Part shown: positions 47,717-57,199 of the stretch, in pieces | How the letters are laid out: each line of letters begins with the position of its first letter | How positions within the stretch are numbered: the first letter of the stretch is position 1 | NCBI RefSeq assembly: GCF_947501405.1 | Contig: NZ_CANMVK010000001.1 | Span: 372,001-436,000 of the forward strand | Length of the DNA stretch: 64,000 nt | Direction of reading: 5' to 3' | Source of the DNA: an uncultured Hoeflea sp. | GTDB lineage: Bacteria > Pseudomonadota > Alphaproteobacteria > Rhizobiales > Rhizobiaceae | Notes under the pieces: model-generated | The model's input: only the letters and a program-made list of their open reading frames with translations | Told to the model about the DNA's origin: nothing | Databases searched by the model: none | Made by a program: the position numbers and the translations under genes

Positions 47717-49702
47717 ATGGAAGCCACAGGCGTAACCGCCGGCGGCAAGCCGGTGACGTTTCCGCAATATATGCTGCTCAACGCCAAGCGTTTTGCCGCC
47801 CGCCCGGCGATGCGGATGAAGGATTACGGCATCTGGCAGACCTGGAGCTGGTCCGAGCAGCGCGACGAGATTCGCGATTTTGCGCTGGGGCTCAAGGCCA
47901 TGGGCCTGGGCGAGGGCGAGCGGATCGCCATTGTCGGCGCCAACCGGCCGCGGCTCTACTGGGCATTTTGCGCGGCGCAATCGCTCAAAGCCATTCCGGT
48001 GCCCGTCTATGCCGATTCGGTGGCCGAGGAGATGGCCTATGTGCTCAATCACGCCGGCATCCGTTTTGCGCTGGTGCAGGATCAGGAGCAGGTCGACAAG
48101 ATTCAGTCGGTTGCCGAGGACATCCCGGGTCTGAGCGACGTCATCTACGACGAGCCGCGGGGCTTGAGAGATTACGACCACACCCATTTGCACGATTTTG
48201 CGGCCATTCAGGAAAAAGGCCGGGAACTCGCCCGGTCCGACGCATCGGCGGTGGCCGACTGGGAGGCAGGCATTCGCGCTTCCGATGGCAGCGAAGTTTC
48301 GGCGATACTTTACACATCCGGCACCACCGGGCGTTCCAAGGGCGTGATGCTGACGGCTTCCGCGTCGGTAAAGGCTGCCGAGGACACCGCGGCGTTTGAC
48401 CATCTCACCGAGCGCGACGAGGTGCTGGCCTATCTGCCGCTGGCCTGGGTGGGCGATCACTATCTCAACTATGCGCAAGGCTATGTGGTGGGTCTGTGCA
48501 TGAGCTGCCCCGAAAGCCCCGATACGGTGTCGCAGAACCTGCGCGAAATCGGTCCGACCTTCTATTTCGCGCCGCCGCGGGTGTTCGAGGGTTTGCTGAC
48601 CAGCGTGATGATCCGCATGGAGGATGCAAGCCGGGTCAAGAAATGGCTGTTCAACCGCTATCTTGGCGTTGCCAAGAAATATGGCGAGAAGATACTCGAG
48701 GGTCGGGAAGTACCGCTTTCGGGCCGGATTTCCTATTGGCTGGGTGACAAGCTGATCTACGGGCCGCTTAGAAACGTGCTTGGTTTCACCCGGATCCGCA
48801 CCGCCTATACGGCAGGTGAAGCGATCGGCCCGGACCTGTTTTCGTTCTTCCGATCGCTGGGCATCAATCTCAAGCAGCTCTACGGCCAGACCGAGGCGTT
48901 TTTGTATGTCACCGCCCAGAAGGATGGCGACGTGCGCCCAGACACCGTCGGACCGGCTGCACCCGATGTGGACATCCGCATCGCCGAGAACGGCGAGGTG
49001 CAATTCCGCTCTCCGGGCATGTTCTCCGGTTATTATGGCGATGAGGACAAAACCAAGGAAACCATGACTGATGATGGCTGGGTGATGACCGGAGATGCGG
49101 GCATTTTCGATGCCCGGGGTCATCTCAAGATCATCGACCGGGCCAAGGATGTGGGCAAGCTGACCACCGGCGCGCTCTATGCACCGAAATACATCGAGAA
49201 CAAGCTCAAGTTTTTCCCCAATATCAAGGAGGCGGTGGCCTTCGGCGACGGCAAGGATTTTGTCGCGGTGTTCCTGAACATCGATCTGACGGCGGTGGGC
49301 AACTGGGCAGAGCGCAACAACATTTCCTACGGTTCCTACCAGGAGCTGGCCGGGCTGCCGCAGGTCTATGAAACGATGTCCAAGCATGTGGATCAGGTCA
49401 ACCGGGACCTTGCCGCCGAACCGATGATGGCCGGCGCCCAGATCCAGCGTTTTTTAGTACTGCACAAGGAACTCGACGCCGATGATGGCGAGTTGACACG
49501 CACCCAGAAGGTGCGCCGCAGCTTCATCGCCGAACGCTATGCGCCGTTGATTGAAGCGCTTTATGACGGCTCGGGCGAGCGCTTCATCGAAACCGAAGTC
49601 ACCTTCGAAGATGGCCGCAAGGGAGCGATCAGCGCCACGGTGAAAGTCGCTGACGCCGAGATCCATCCAGCCGTTGACGTCCTTCCGGAGGCTGCCGAAT
49701 GA
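47717..49702 (+). CDS. AMP-dependent acyl-CoA synthetase (long-chain type)
   Basis: A 661-residue adenylate-forming ligase that activates a carboxylic acid as its CoA thioester. Motifs: the P-loop SAILYTSGTTGRSKGVMLT, the A5 region LKQLYGQTEAFLYVT, GWVMTGDAGIFDARGHLKIIDRAKD, and a hinge with KYIENKLKFFPNIKEAVAFG. The conserved C-terminal lysine-containing part lies near TRTQKVRRSF. GGAGG precedes the ATG. Its stop overlaps the next ATG by 4 bp, so it is coupled to the ABC transporter and probably activates the imported acid. The TetR-type operator upstream links it to the leucine/isovalerate genes. Confidence 0.92.
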   Translation: MEATGVTAGGKPVTFPQYMLLNAKRFAARPAMRMKDYGIWQTWSWSEQRDEIRDFALGLKAMGLGEGERIAIVGANRPRLYWAFCAAQSLKAIPVPVYADSVAEEMAYVLNHAGIRFALVQDQEQVDKIQSVAEDIPGLSDVIYDEPRGLRDYDHTHLHDFAAIQEKGRELARSDASAVADWEAGIRASDGSEVSAILYTSGTTGRSKGVMLTASASVKAAEDTAAFDHLTERDEVLAYLPLAWVGDHYLNYAQGYVVGLCMSCPESPDTVSQNLREIGPTFYFAPPRVFEGLLTSVMIRMEDASRVKKWLFNRYLGVAKKYGEKILEGREVPLSGRISYWLGDKLIYGPLRNVLGFTRIRTAYTAGEAIGPDLFSFFRSLGINLKQLYGQTEAFLYVTAQKDGDVRPDTVGPAAPDVDIRIAENGEVQFRSPGMFSGYYGDEDKTKETMTDDGWVMTGDAGIFDARGHLKIIDRAKDVGKLTTGALYAPKYIENKLKFFPNIKEAVAFGDGKDFVAVFLNIDLTAVGNWAERNNISYGSYQELAGLPQVYETMSKHVDQVNRDLAAEPMMAGAQIQRFLVLHKELDADDGELTRTQKVRRSFIAERYAPLIEALYDGSGERFIETEVTFEDGRKGAISATVKVADAEIHPAVDVLPEAAE

Positions 49703-50523
49703 ACGCGCGCATACAACATGTCGAGCTGCATGCGGATGATGACGGGCTCAATCCCGGCGATGTGATGCTGAAAGTCGACAATGTCTCGCTGTCATTTGGC
49801 GGGGTGAAGGCGATTTCGGACATCTCGTTCGACATTTTGAAGGGTGAGATCCGGGCGATCATCGGGCCGAACGGCGCCGGCAAAACCTCGATGCTCAATG
49901 TCATCAACGGGTTTTACCATCCCCAGGAAGGGGTGATCACCTTCCGCGGCAAGGCGCGATCGCGGATGCAGCCCTATGAGGCGGCGGCATCCGGCATCGC
50001 CCGCACCTTCCAGAATGTGGCGCTTTTCAAGGGCATGTCGACGCTCGACAACATCATGTCGGGCCGCACGCTGAGAATGCACAAGAACTTCTTCTGGCAG
50101 GTGCTGCATTTCGGCCCGGCGCGCAACGAGGAGATCGAGCATCGGCTCAAGGTCGAGGAGATCATCGATTTCCTGGAGATCCAGCACATCCGCAAGACCC
50201 CGGTGGGCAAGCTGCCTTACGGCTTGCAAAAGCGCGTCGAACTGGGTCGGGCGCTGGCGATGGAGCCGGATCTGTTGCTGCTCGACGAGCCGATGGCCGG
50301 TATGAACCTTGAGGAAAAAGAGGACATGAGCCGCTTCATTCTCGACGTCAACAGCCAGATGGGCACCACGATTGCCCTGATCGAACACGATATGGGCGTG
50401 GTGATGGACATTTCCGACCGCGTGGTGGTGCTCGATTACGGGCGCAAGATCGGCGATGGCTCGCCCGAGGATGTGAAGAACAATCAGGACGTCATCGACG
50501 CCTATCTGGGAGTGTCGCACTGA
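49699..50523 (+). CDS. livG: LIV-type ABC transporter ATP-binding protein (LivG-like)
   Basis: A 274-residue ATPase of a branched-chain amino-acid type importer. Walker A is GPNGAGKTS, the signature LPYGLQKRVELGRAL and Walker B LLLLDEPMAGM. A 22-residue N-terminal extension precedes the usual start (LKVDNVSLSFGGVKAISDISF), typical of the LivG class. It is translationally coupled on both sides. Confidence 0.92.
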   Translation: MNARIQHVELHADDDGLNPGDVMLKVDNVSLSFGGVKAISDISFDILKGEIRAIIGPNGAGKTSMLNVINGFYHPQEGVITFRGKARSRMQPYEAAASGIARTFQNVALFKGMSTLDNIMSGRTLRMHKNFFWQVLHFGPARNEEIEHRLKVEEIIDFLEIQHIRKTPVGKLPYGLQKRVELGRALAMEPDLLLLDEPMAGMNLEEKEDMSRFILDVNSQMGTTIALIEHDMGVVMDISDRVVVLDYGRKIGDGSPEDVKNNQDVIDAYLGVSH

Positions 50524-51482
50524 TGGACTTTTTGTACTCTATCCTGATCGACCCGTTCGTGCAGATGGTGGAACTGCCGGACTTCCTTCTGCAGGTGTTG
50601 TGGGAAGGGTTCGTCGCCGGCGTGCTCTACGCACTGATCGCGCTTGGCTTCGTGCTGATCTTCAAGGCCTCGGGCGTGTTCAATTTCGCGCAAGGCATCA
50701 TGGTGGTGTTCGCGGGGCTTACGCTGGTGGGGCTGCACGAAAAGGGTGTGCCAGCCTATCTGGCGCTGATCCTGACCATCGGTGTCATGGGGCTTCTCGC
50801 GCTGGCTGTGGAACGTTTCGTGATGCGGCCGCTGGTCAACCAGCCCGACATCATCCTTTTGATGTCGACCATCGGGCTCACCTATTTCCTGATCGGTTTC
50901 GGCGAATTCATCTTTGGCGGCGAGCCCAAGCAAATGATCACCGAGGAACTGGGGCTACCCACCGGCTCGACGGCGTTCGAGATTGGTGACGGCGGCTTGC
51001 TGATCCTGCAGCATATCGACGTCGCGGCGGCGGTGATCGCCATCATCATGGTCGGGATGCTGGCGATCTTTTTCAACAAGACCCGGATCGGCCGGGCCCT
51101 GCGCGCCGTGGCGGATGATCACCAGGCTGCGCTTTCGGTGGGTATTTCGCTCAATCAGATCTGGGCGATCGTCTGGTTTGCCGCGGGCATCGTGGCCTTG
51201 ACCACGGGGATCATGTGGGGCGCGCGCTCGGATGTGTCTTTCGCACTGGAAATTATTGCGCTGAAAGCGCTGCCGGTGCTGATCCTTGGCGGCTTTACCT
51301 CCATTCCCGGCGCCATTGTCGGCGGGCTGATCATCGGCATTGGCGAAAAGATCGGCGAGATCTACTGGGGTCCGCTGGTGGGCGGCGGCATCGAAAGCTG
51401 GCTTGCCTACATGATCGCGCTGATCTTCCTGCTGTTTAGGCCGCAAGGCCTGTTCGGCGAACGCATTATCGAAAGGGTGTAA
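50523..51482 (+). CDS. livH: LIV-type ABC transporter permease (LivH-like)
   Basis: A 319-residue permease with about eight membrane segments. The ABC permease family pattern is visible in GFVAGVLYALIALGFVLIFKASGVFNFAQG and GRALRAVADDHQAALSVGISLNQIWAIVW. It overlaps the livG stop by one base (TGATG) and is followed 3 bp later by the VOC gene. Confidence 0.93.
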   Translation: MDFLYSILIDPFVQMVELPDFLLQVLWEGFVAGVLYALIALGFVLIFKASGVFNFAQGIMVVFAGLTLVGLHEKGVPAYLALILTIGVMGLLALAVERFVMRPLVNQPDIILLMSTIGLTYFLIGFGEFIFGGEPKQMITEELGLPTGSTAFEIGDGGLLILQHIDVAAAVIAIIMVGMLAIFFNKTRIGRALRAVADDHQAALSVGISLNQIWAIVWFAAGIVALTTGIMWGARSDVSFALEIIALKALPVLILGGFTSIPGAIVGGLIIGIGEKIGEIYWGPLVGGGIESWLAYMIALIFLLFRPQGLFGERIIERV

Positions 51483-51485
51483 GCC

Positions 51486-51863
51486 ATGCACAAGAGCCGC
51501 TTGTCCGCCATCGTTGTCGATTGCCACACCGATCATATCGAGCAGGCTGCGGGGTTCTGGTCGCAGCTTCTGGGCCAGCCGGCCTATACAGACGATGACG
51601 GCCACCGCGCCACGATCCTGGCCGCCGACAAGGGCGTGTCGCTGATCATCGAGGCGGTGCGCGACGAAGCGCGGATCCATTTCGATATCGAAACCGACGA
51701 TCTGGCTGCCGAGATCCACCGCGTCGAAGGCCTAGGGGGCAAGAAGATCAAGGTGGTCGATCACACCGTGATCATGGAAGCGCCGACCGGTCACCGCTTT
51801 CGTCTGACCGGACCGAATTCGCATGTGCTGCCATCGAGCGGCAATGTCTGGGGAGACGACTGA
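51486..51863 (+). CDS. VOC-like protein embedded in the ABC transporter operon
   Basis: A 125-residue single-domain glyoxalase-like protein: LSAIVVDCHTDHIEQAAGFWSQLLGQPAYTDDDGHRATILAADKGVSLIIEAVRDEARIHFDIETDDLAAEI. It lies between the two permease genes, starting 3 bp after livH and overlapping livM by one base, so it is made with the transporter. It may modify or sense the transported compound or its CoA ester. This position is not usual for LIV operons. Confidence 0.8.
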   Translation: MHKSRLSAIVVDCHTDHIEQAAGFWSQLLGQPAYTDDDGHRATILAADKGVSLIIEAVRDEARIHFDIETDDLAAEIHRVEGLGGKKIKVVDHTVIMEAPTGHRFRLTGPNSHVLPSSGNVWGDD

Positions 51864-52945
51864 TGCTTTACCGCGAATCCGGTCAGTACAAGACCAGCTA
51901 TGACGCGGACCAGGCGATCTTCCCGATCCGCGAGGACCGGATCGGAATCGCCATCATCCTGGCGGTGGCGGTGTTCGTGATCCCGTGGTTTTCGAGCGAC
52001 TTTTTGCTGTCGTCGATCATGATCCCGTTCCTGATCCTGGCGCTGGCCACCATCGGGCTTAATGTGCTGACCGGTTATGCCGGACAGTTGTCGTTGGGTA
52101 CCGGCGCCTTCATGGGTGTGGGCGCCTATGCCTGCTACAAGCTGACGACGATCTTTCCGGATGTGAACATCGTCGTTCACATCTTGCTCTCAGGCATCTT
52201 CTCGGCCGGCATCGGCATCGTGTTCGGCCTGCCGTCACTGCGGATCAAGGGGCTCTATCTGGCGGTGACGACGCTGGCCGCGCAGTTCTTTCTGGAATGG
52301 TGCTTCATCCGCATTCCGTGGCTTTACAATTACAATGCCTCGGGCGCCATCGAAGTGCCGGAACGCCGCGGTTTCGGCGACCTGATTGTCACCGGCCCGG
52401 CAGCCTCGCCGATAACGCGCTACTATATCGTCCTGGCAATCGTCATCGTGCTTACGCTGCTGGTCAAGAACATCGTGCGCGGCCGGATCGGCCGGCAATG
52501 GATGATGATCCGCGACATGGACATCGCCGCCGAACTGATCGGCGTGAGGCCGCTGTGGGCCAAGCTGTCGGCATTTGCGGTGTCATCCTATCTAGCGGGC
52601 GTTTCGGGCGCGATGTTCGTGTTCTTCTATCTCGGCGCCGCCGAGCCCTCGGCATTTGCCATCGCGCTGTCGTTCCAGATCCTGTTCATGACCATTCTGG
52701 GCGGGCTCGGCAGCCTGGTCGGCTCGTTCTTCGGGGCGGCCTTCATCTGGGCGCTGCCGATCGTCCTGCGCACCGGTCTGCCGGCCATCGGCGTCAATGT
52801 CGGCGCCGAAGTGGTCTTCCACGTGGCGCAGATGGTGGTGGGTGCGCTGATCATCCTGTTCCTTATCGTCGAACCCCATGGCCTGGCGCGGCTATGGTCG
52901 CTCGGCAAGGAGAAGCTTCGGGTCTGGCCGTTCCCCTACGCCTGA
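51863..52945 (+). CDS. livM: LIV-type ABC transporter permease (LivM-like)
   Basis: A 360-residue permease with about ten membrane segments. It carries LNVLTGYAGQLSLGTGAFMGVGAYACYKL, the LivM signature region, and GRIGRQWMMIRDMDIAAELIGVRPLWAKLSAFAVSSYLAGVSGAMF, the EAA-like loop that meets the ATPase. It starts within the stop of the VOC gene. The substrate-binding protein gene follows after 115 bp. Confidence 0.93.
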   Translation: MLYRESGQYKTSYDADQAIFPIREDRIGIAIILAVAVFVIPWFSSDFLLSSIMIPFLILALATIGLNVLTGYAGQLSLGTGAFMGVGAYACYKLTTIFPDVNIVVHILLSGIFSAGIGIVFGLPSLRIKGLYLAVTTLAAQFFLEWCFIRIPWLYNYNASGAIEVPERRGFGDLIVTGPAASPITRYYIVLAIVIVLTLLVKNIVRGRIGRQWMMIRDMDIAAELIGVRPLWAKLSAFAVSSYLAGVSGAMFVFFYLGAAEPSAFAIALSFQILFMTILGGLGSLVGSFFGAAFIWALPIVLRTGLPAIGVNVGAEVVFHVAQMVVGALIILFLIVEPHGLARLWSLGKEKLRVWPFPYA

Positions 52946-53060
52946 TCCTCAACGAAATGTCCGGCTTGTCCGGACATCACAAGGGGCGCCGGGCTCGAGG
53001 GCCAGGTCCGGTTGTCAAAAGATGGCTCTTAAACTGTCGACGCGATCATGGGAGGAAATC

Positions 53061-54389
53061 ATGAGATTGCACAAACTGACAGCCGCCGCATTCGCGCTGG
53101 GACTATCGGCGGGCATTGCGCTTCCGACGCTCCCCGCAATGGCCGAGGATTCGGTCTATATCCAGCTTGCCACCTACCGCACCGGCCCGTTTGCCGGCTC
53201 GGGCATTCCGGTCGCCAATGGCATGGCCGATTATCTCAACATGCTCAATGAACGCGATGGCGGCGTCAACGGCGTCAAGATCGTTGTCGAGGAGTGCGAG
53301 ACGGGCTACGACACGCAAAAGGGCGTGGAGTGCTACGAGCAGGCCAAATCCAAGGGCACTCTGGTGTTCAACCCTTATTCCACCGGCATCACGCTGCAGG
53401 TGATCCCCAAGGCATCGGTCGACAAGATTCCGGTCCTGTCGATGGCTTATGGTCTGTCAGCGGCCGCTGACGGCAATACGTTCCCGTGGGTGTTCAACCC
53501 GCCGGTGACCTATTGGGATGGCGCTTCGGGCATCATCAAGCATATCGCCGAGCAGGAAGGCGGGATGGAGAACCTGAAGGGCAAGAAGATCGGTTACATC
53601 TTCCTTGATGCGGGCTATGGCCGCGAGCCGATTCCGCTGCTGGAAGGCATGGCCAACGATTACGGCTTCGAGCTGGTTCAGTACCCGGTTCCAGGCAAGG
53701 AAATGCAGAACCAGGCGTCGCAGTGGCTCAATGTGCGTCGCGACAGACCCGATTACATGGTGATGTGGGGTTGGGGCGCGATGAACCCGACCGCCGTCAA
53801 GGAAGCCGCCAAGATCCGCTTCCCGATGGACAAGTTCATCGGCATCTGGTGGTCGGGCGGCGAGGATGACGCGCGCGCCGGCGGCGAAGGAGCCAAGGGC
53901 TACAAGACCCTCAACTTCAACGGCGTTGGTACCGATTTCCCGGCAATCCAGGACATCAAAACGCTGCTCGTTGACACCGGCAAGAGCCAGGTCGATCCCG
54001 AAAAGCTCGGCGAGAACCTCTACAACCGCGGTGTGATGAACGCGGTGTTGATGGCGGAAGCCATTCGCGTCGCGCAGGAAAAGACCGGCAAGACGGTTAT
54101 CACTTCCGAGGACATGCGGATCGGGCTTGAAAACCTGAACATCGACGATGCGCGTCTGGCCGAAATCGGCCTGTCGGGCTTCATGTCGCCGCTGAGCACC
54201 AACTGCGAGGAGCATTCTGGCCACCACGCCATGTATGTGCAGCAGTGGAACGGTGAGGCCTGGGAAAAGGCGTCGGACTGGTTCGAGCCGATGACCGACA
54301 AGGTCAAGCCGCTGCTGGCTGCGGCCGCCGAGGAGTACAAGACCTCCAACGCACCTTGGCCTGAGCGGGCGGAAGCCTGCGCCAACTGA
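53061..54389 (+). CDS. LIV-type ABC transporter substrate-binding protein
   Basis: A 442-residue periplasmic protein with a strong GGGAGGAAATC-ATG start and a signal peptide cleaved after AMA (residue about 30). The mature start (EDSVYIQLATYRTGPFAGSGIPVANGMADYLNMLNERDGGVNGVKI) is the Leu/Ile/Val-binding protein fold. It is larger than classical LivJ/K (about 370), and such long members travel with acyl-CoA synthetase genes. The ligand is likely a carboxylic acid rather than leucine itself, by context. A perfect hairpin follows at 54405. Confidence 0.92.
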   Translation: MRLHKLTAAAFALGLSAGIALPTLPAMAEDSVYIQLATYRTGPFAGSGIPVANGMADYLNMLNERDGGVNGVKIVVEECETGYDTQKGVECYEQAKSKGTLVFNPYSTGITLQVIPKASVDKIPVLSMAYGLSAAADGNTFPWVFNPPVTYWDGASGIIKHIAEQEGGMENLKGKKIGYIFLDAGYGREPIPLLEGMANDYGFELVQYPVPGKEMQNQASQWLNVRRDRPDYMVMWGWGAMNPTAVKEAAKIRFPMDKFIGIWWSGGEDDARAGGEGAKGYKTLNFNGVGTDFPAIQDIKTLLVDTGKSQVDPEKLGENLYNRGVMNAVLMAEAIRVAQEKTGKTVITSEDMRIGLENLNIDDARLAEIGLSGFMSPLSTNCEEHSGHHAMYVQQWNGEAWEKASDWFEPMTDKVKPLLAAAAEEYKTSNAPWPERAEACAN

Positions 54390-54404
54390 TGGCCTGATAT
54401 GAGA

Positions 54405-54436
54405 CCGCCGCGCGGGGTTTTTATGCCGCGCGGCGG
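54405..54436 (+). terminator. Strong hairpin after the substrate-binding protein gene
   Basis: CCGCCGCGCGG and CCGCGCGGCGG form a perfect 11-bp stem with a 10-nt loop GGTTTTTATG. The T-run is in the loop rather than after the stem, so it is more likely an mRNA-stabilising or attenuating structure that lets the binding protein outnumber LivF. Confidence 0.6.
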
Positions 54437-54482
54437 GCAACAGATGCTTCTGACGCCAAGCTGACCGGAGAAGGTTGAACAG

Positions 54483-55319
54483 ATGTCCACGTCCGTATCC
54501 GCCGCTGTGCAAGACCAGCCGAACATTCTGGCCGTAAACAACATCGAGGTGATTTACGACCACGTCATTCTGGTGCTCAAGGGCGTATCGCTGGTGGTGC
54601 CGGAGGGCGGGATCGTGGCGCTGCTTGGTGCCAATGGCGCGGGCAAATCCACAACTTTGAAAGCGATCTCCAATCTGCTGCGCTCGGAGCGTGGTGAGGT
54701 GACCAAGGGATCCATCGAATTTGAAGGCGCGCGGATCGAGGCGCAGACCGCCAATGAGCTGGTCCGCCGCGGCTGCATTCAGGTGATGGAGGGCCGGCAT
54801 TGTTTCGGCCATCTCACCGTTGAAGAAAACCTGCTGACCGGCGCCTTTACCCGGCGCGACGGCAACGCCGCGATCAAGCGGGACATCGAGATGGTCTATG
54901 ACTATTTCCCGCGGCTGAGGGAACGGCGGGGGAGCCAGGCGGGTTACACTTCCGGTGGCGAACAGCAGATGACGGCGATCGGCCGCGCGCTGATGAGCCG
55001 GCCGAAGATGATCCTGCTCGATGAGCCATCCATGGGGCTGGCGCCGCAGTTGCAGGAAGAGATTTTCGAGATCATCAAGAAACTCAACGAGCAGGAAGGC
55101 GTGTCGTTTCTGCTGGCCGAGCAGAACACCAATATCGCGCTCCGCTACGCGACCTACGGCTATATTCTCGAGTCCGGGCGCATTGTCATGGACGGGGTCG
55201 CCAGGGATTTGCGCGAAAACGAGGACGTCAAGGAGTTCTATCTGGGGGTTGGCGGCGAGGGACGGCGGTCGTTCAAGAACGTCAAGCATTACAAGCGCCG
55301 CAAGCGCTGGCTGGCATGA
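54483..55319 (+). CDS. livF: LIV-type ABC transporter ATP-binding protein (LivF-like)
   Basis: A 278-residue ATPase. Walker A is GANGAGKST, the signature TSGGEQQMTAIGRAL, Walker B ILLDEPSMGLAP. The start (LAVNNIEVIYDHVILVLKGVSLVVPEGG) is LivF-like. The C-terminus is a basic tail (KNVKHYKRRKRWLA). GGAGAAGG precedes the ATG. It completes the importer and is separated from the TetR gene by a promoter. Confidence 0.92.
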   Translation: MSTSVSAAVQDQPNILAVNNIEVIYDHVILVLKGVSLVVPEGGIVALLGANGAGKSTTLKAISNLLRSERGEVTKGSIEFEGARIEAQTANELVRRGCIQVMEGRHCFGHLTVEENLLTGAFTRRDGNAAIKRDIEMVYDYFPRLRERRGSQAGYTSGGEQQMTAIGRALMSRPKMILLDEPSMGLAPQLQEEIFEIIKKLNEQEGVSFLLAEQNTNIALRYATYGYILESGRIVMDGVARDLRENEDVKEFYLGVGGEGRRSFKNVKHYKRRKRWLA

Positions 55320-55373
55320 GCCGCCGGGCCCGCGCGTTGACAAGGGCCGAACTCAGCTACGGTCTCAAGGGAC

Positions 55374-55420
55374 TTGCCAAATTCGGCGAAGGACGATAAA
55401 TTAAACGAACGTTCATTTAA
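55374..55420 (+). promoter_or_regulatory. Promoter and palindromic operator of the tetR-ivd-mcc unit
   Basis: TTGCCA (55374-55379) and TAAATT (55397-55402) are 17 bp apart. Overlapping the -10 is TTAAACGAACGTTCATTTAA (55401-55420), a palindrome with 18 of 20 symmetric bases. The same site and the same geometry occur in front of the acyl-CoA synthetase gene at 47529-47548. Autoregulation by the TetR protein encoded 12 bp downstream is the simplest reading. Confidence 0.78.
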
Positions 55421-55431
55421 TTGTGTGAGCC

Positions 55432-56034
55432 ATGGCGCGACGAGCGGGATCAAACGGGGCGGAAACGGCTGAGAAACTGCGCAACGCAGCGCTGGAGCTG
55501 TTTGCCCGATCGGGCTATGCGGCGGTCTCGATGCGGGCCATTGCGGCTGAGACCGGGGTGCAGGCGGGCGCTATCTACAATCATTTTCCGACCAAGCAGG
55601 ATCTGCTCAACGAGCTGCTGCAGGTTCATATGGAAACGCTGCTGAAGAACTGGGAAGAGGCCGAAAGGCCTGATCTTGCGCCGCCGGAAGCGCTGGAGCA
55701 TTTCGTACGGTTTCACATCCGTTATCATCTCGACCGGTCGCGCGAAGTGTTCATTTCCTACATGGAGCTGCGCAACCTGGAGAGCGAGAATTTTTCGGCC
55801 ATCGAGCGGTTGCGGCGTGACTACGAGCGCGCACCGCGCGCCATTTTGGAGCGCGGCGCCGCCGATGGGTCGTTCGACATTATCGATCCGCAAATCACCA
55901 CCATGGCGATCATCGCCATGCTCAACGGCATGACCACCTGGTTCCGCGAAAACGGGCGCTTGTCGCTCGATGAGATCGAGGCGGTCTATGTCCGCCTGGT
56001 GGCGCGGCTGGTGGGGCAACACAAGGAAGAATAG
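55432..56034 (+). CDS. TetR/AcrR family transcriptional regulator
   Basis: A 200-residue repressor with the N-terminal helix-turn-helix [32 protein letters not shown]-type sequence split as [11 protein letters not shown] and [11 protein letters not shown]. The ligand-binding domain is helical with no recognisable ligand motif. It probably binds the palindromes at 47529-47548 and 55401-55420 and responds to an acyl-CoA or related acid. No clear ribosome site is seen before the ATG; transcription probably starts about 25 bases upstream. The ivd start codon follows 16 bp after its stop. Confidence 0.9.
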   Translation: MARRAGSNGAETAEKLRNAALELFARSGYAAVSMRAIAAETGVQAGAIYNHFPTKQDLLNELLQVHMETLLKNWEEAERPDLAPPEALEHFVRFHIRYHLDRSREVFISYMELRNLESENFSAIERLRRDYERAPRAILERGAADGSFDIIDPQITTMAIIAMLNGMTTWFRENGRLSLDEIEAVYVRLVARLVGQHKEE

Positions 56035-56050
56035 GGTGTTCACAACGAGC

Positions 56051-57199
56051 ATGAATTTCGGCCTGGGCGAAGAAATTGACGCGCTCAGGGAGACCGTTTC
56101 CCGTTTCGCGGCCGATCGGATTGCGCCGGTGGCGGATGCCACTGACCGCGACAATCAGTTTCCGATGCATCTGTGGCGCGAAATGGGCGAACTTGGCCTG
56201 TTGGGGATGACGGCGGATCCGCATTTCGGCGGCACTGGCATGAGCTATCTCGCGCATGTGGTGGCCATGGAAGAAATCAGCCGGGCCTCGGCCTCGATCG
56301 GCCTGTCCTACGGCGCTCACTCCAATCTTTGCGTCAACCAGATCAACCGCTGGGGCACCGACGATCAAAAGGAGAAGTATCTGCCGCCGCTGTGTTCGGG
56401 CGAAAATGTGGGCGCGCTGGCCATGAGCGAACCGGGCTCGGGCTCGGATGTGGTTTCGATGAAATTGCGCGCCGAAAAGCGCAACGACCGCTATCTGCTC
56501 AACGGCAACAAGATGTGGATCACCAACGGCCCGGACGCCAACACGCTGGTGGTTTACGCCAAGACCGATCCAGACGCCAAGTCGCGCGGTATCACCGCCT
56601 TTTTGATCGAAAAGGACATGGCGGGATTCTCGACCGCGCAGAAGCTCGACAAGCTCGGCATGCGCGGCTCCAACACCTGCGAACTGGTGTTCGAGGATTG
56701 CGAAGTGCCATTCGACAATGTGCTTGGCGAGGAGGGCCGGGGCGTCGAGATCCTGATGTCCGGGCTTGATTACGAGCGCGTGGTGCTGTCGGGCGGGCCG
56801 CTCGGTATTATGGCCGCGGCGATGGATGTGGTGGTGCCCTATTGTCATGAACGCAAGCAGTTCGGCGAACCGATCGGCAATTTCCAGCTGATGCAGGGAA
56901 AGCTTGCCGACATGTACACGACCATGAATGCCTGTCGGGCCTATGTCTACGCGGTGGCGGCGGCCTGCGACCGGGGCGAAACCGCGCGCAAGGACGCGGC
57001 CGGCTGCATTTTGTATTCGGCGGAAAAGGCGACGCAAGTGGCGCTCGAGGCCATCCAGGCGCTGGGCGGCAATGGGTACATCAATGACTATTCGACCGGC
57101 CGGCTGCTGCGCGACGCCAAGCTCTACGAAATTGGCGCGGGCACTTCGGAAGTTCGCCGCATGCTGATTGGCCGCGAGATGATGGCGGAAACCAAGTGA
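56051..57199 (+). CDS. ivd: Isovaleryl-CoA dehydrogenase
   Basis: A 382-residue FAD enzyme that oxidises isovaleryl-CoA to 3-methylcrotonyl-CoA in leucine breakdown. Acyl-CoA dehydrogenase signatures are [12 protein letters not shown] and [32 protein letters not shown]. The catalytic base in isovaleryl-CoA dehydrogenases sits in the segment L-D-[LY]-E-R-x-V-L-[AS]-G-G-P-L-G, present here as [14 protein letters not shown], which supports this assignment over other members. The ATG at 56051 fits the family; a GTG at 56036 is possible. It overlaps mccB by 4 bp. Confidence 0.92.
   Translation: MNFGLGEEIDALRETVSRFAADRIAPVADATDRDNQFPMHLWREMGELGLLGMTADPHFGGTGMSYLAHVVAMEEISRASASIGLSYGAHSNLCVNQINRWGTDDQKEKYLPPLCSGENVGALAMSEPGSGSDVVSMKLRAEKRNDRYLLNGNKMWITNGPDANTLVVYAKTDPDAKSRGITAFLIEKDMAGFSTAQKLDKLGMRGSNTCELVFEDCEVPFDNVLGEEGRGVEILMSGLDYERVVLSGGPLGIMAAAMDVVVPYCHERKQFGEPIGNFQLMQGKLADMYTTMNACRAYVYAVAAACDRGETARKDAAGCILYSAEKATQVALEAIQALGGNGYINDYSTGRLLRDAKLYEIGAGTSEVRRMLIGREMMAETK

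Noticed and set aside
47387-49387. A long minus-strand open frame (666 codons) opposite the acyl-CoA synthetase
   Set aside because: The plus strand has all adenylate-forming enzyme motifs; the mirror frame shows only biased composition.
53457-55343. A long minus-strand open frame opposite the binding protein and livF
   Set aside because: It spans two clear plus-strand genes and the hairpin between them, and it lacks recognisable motifs.
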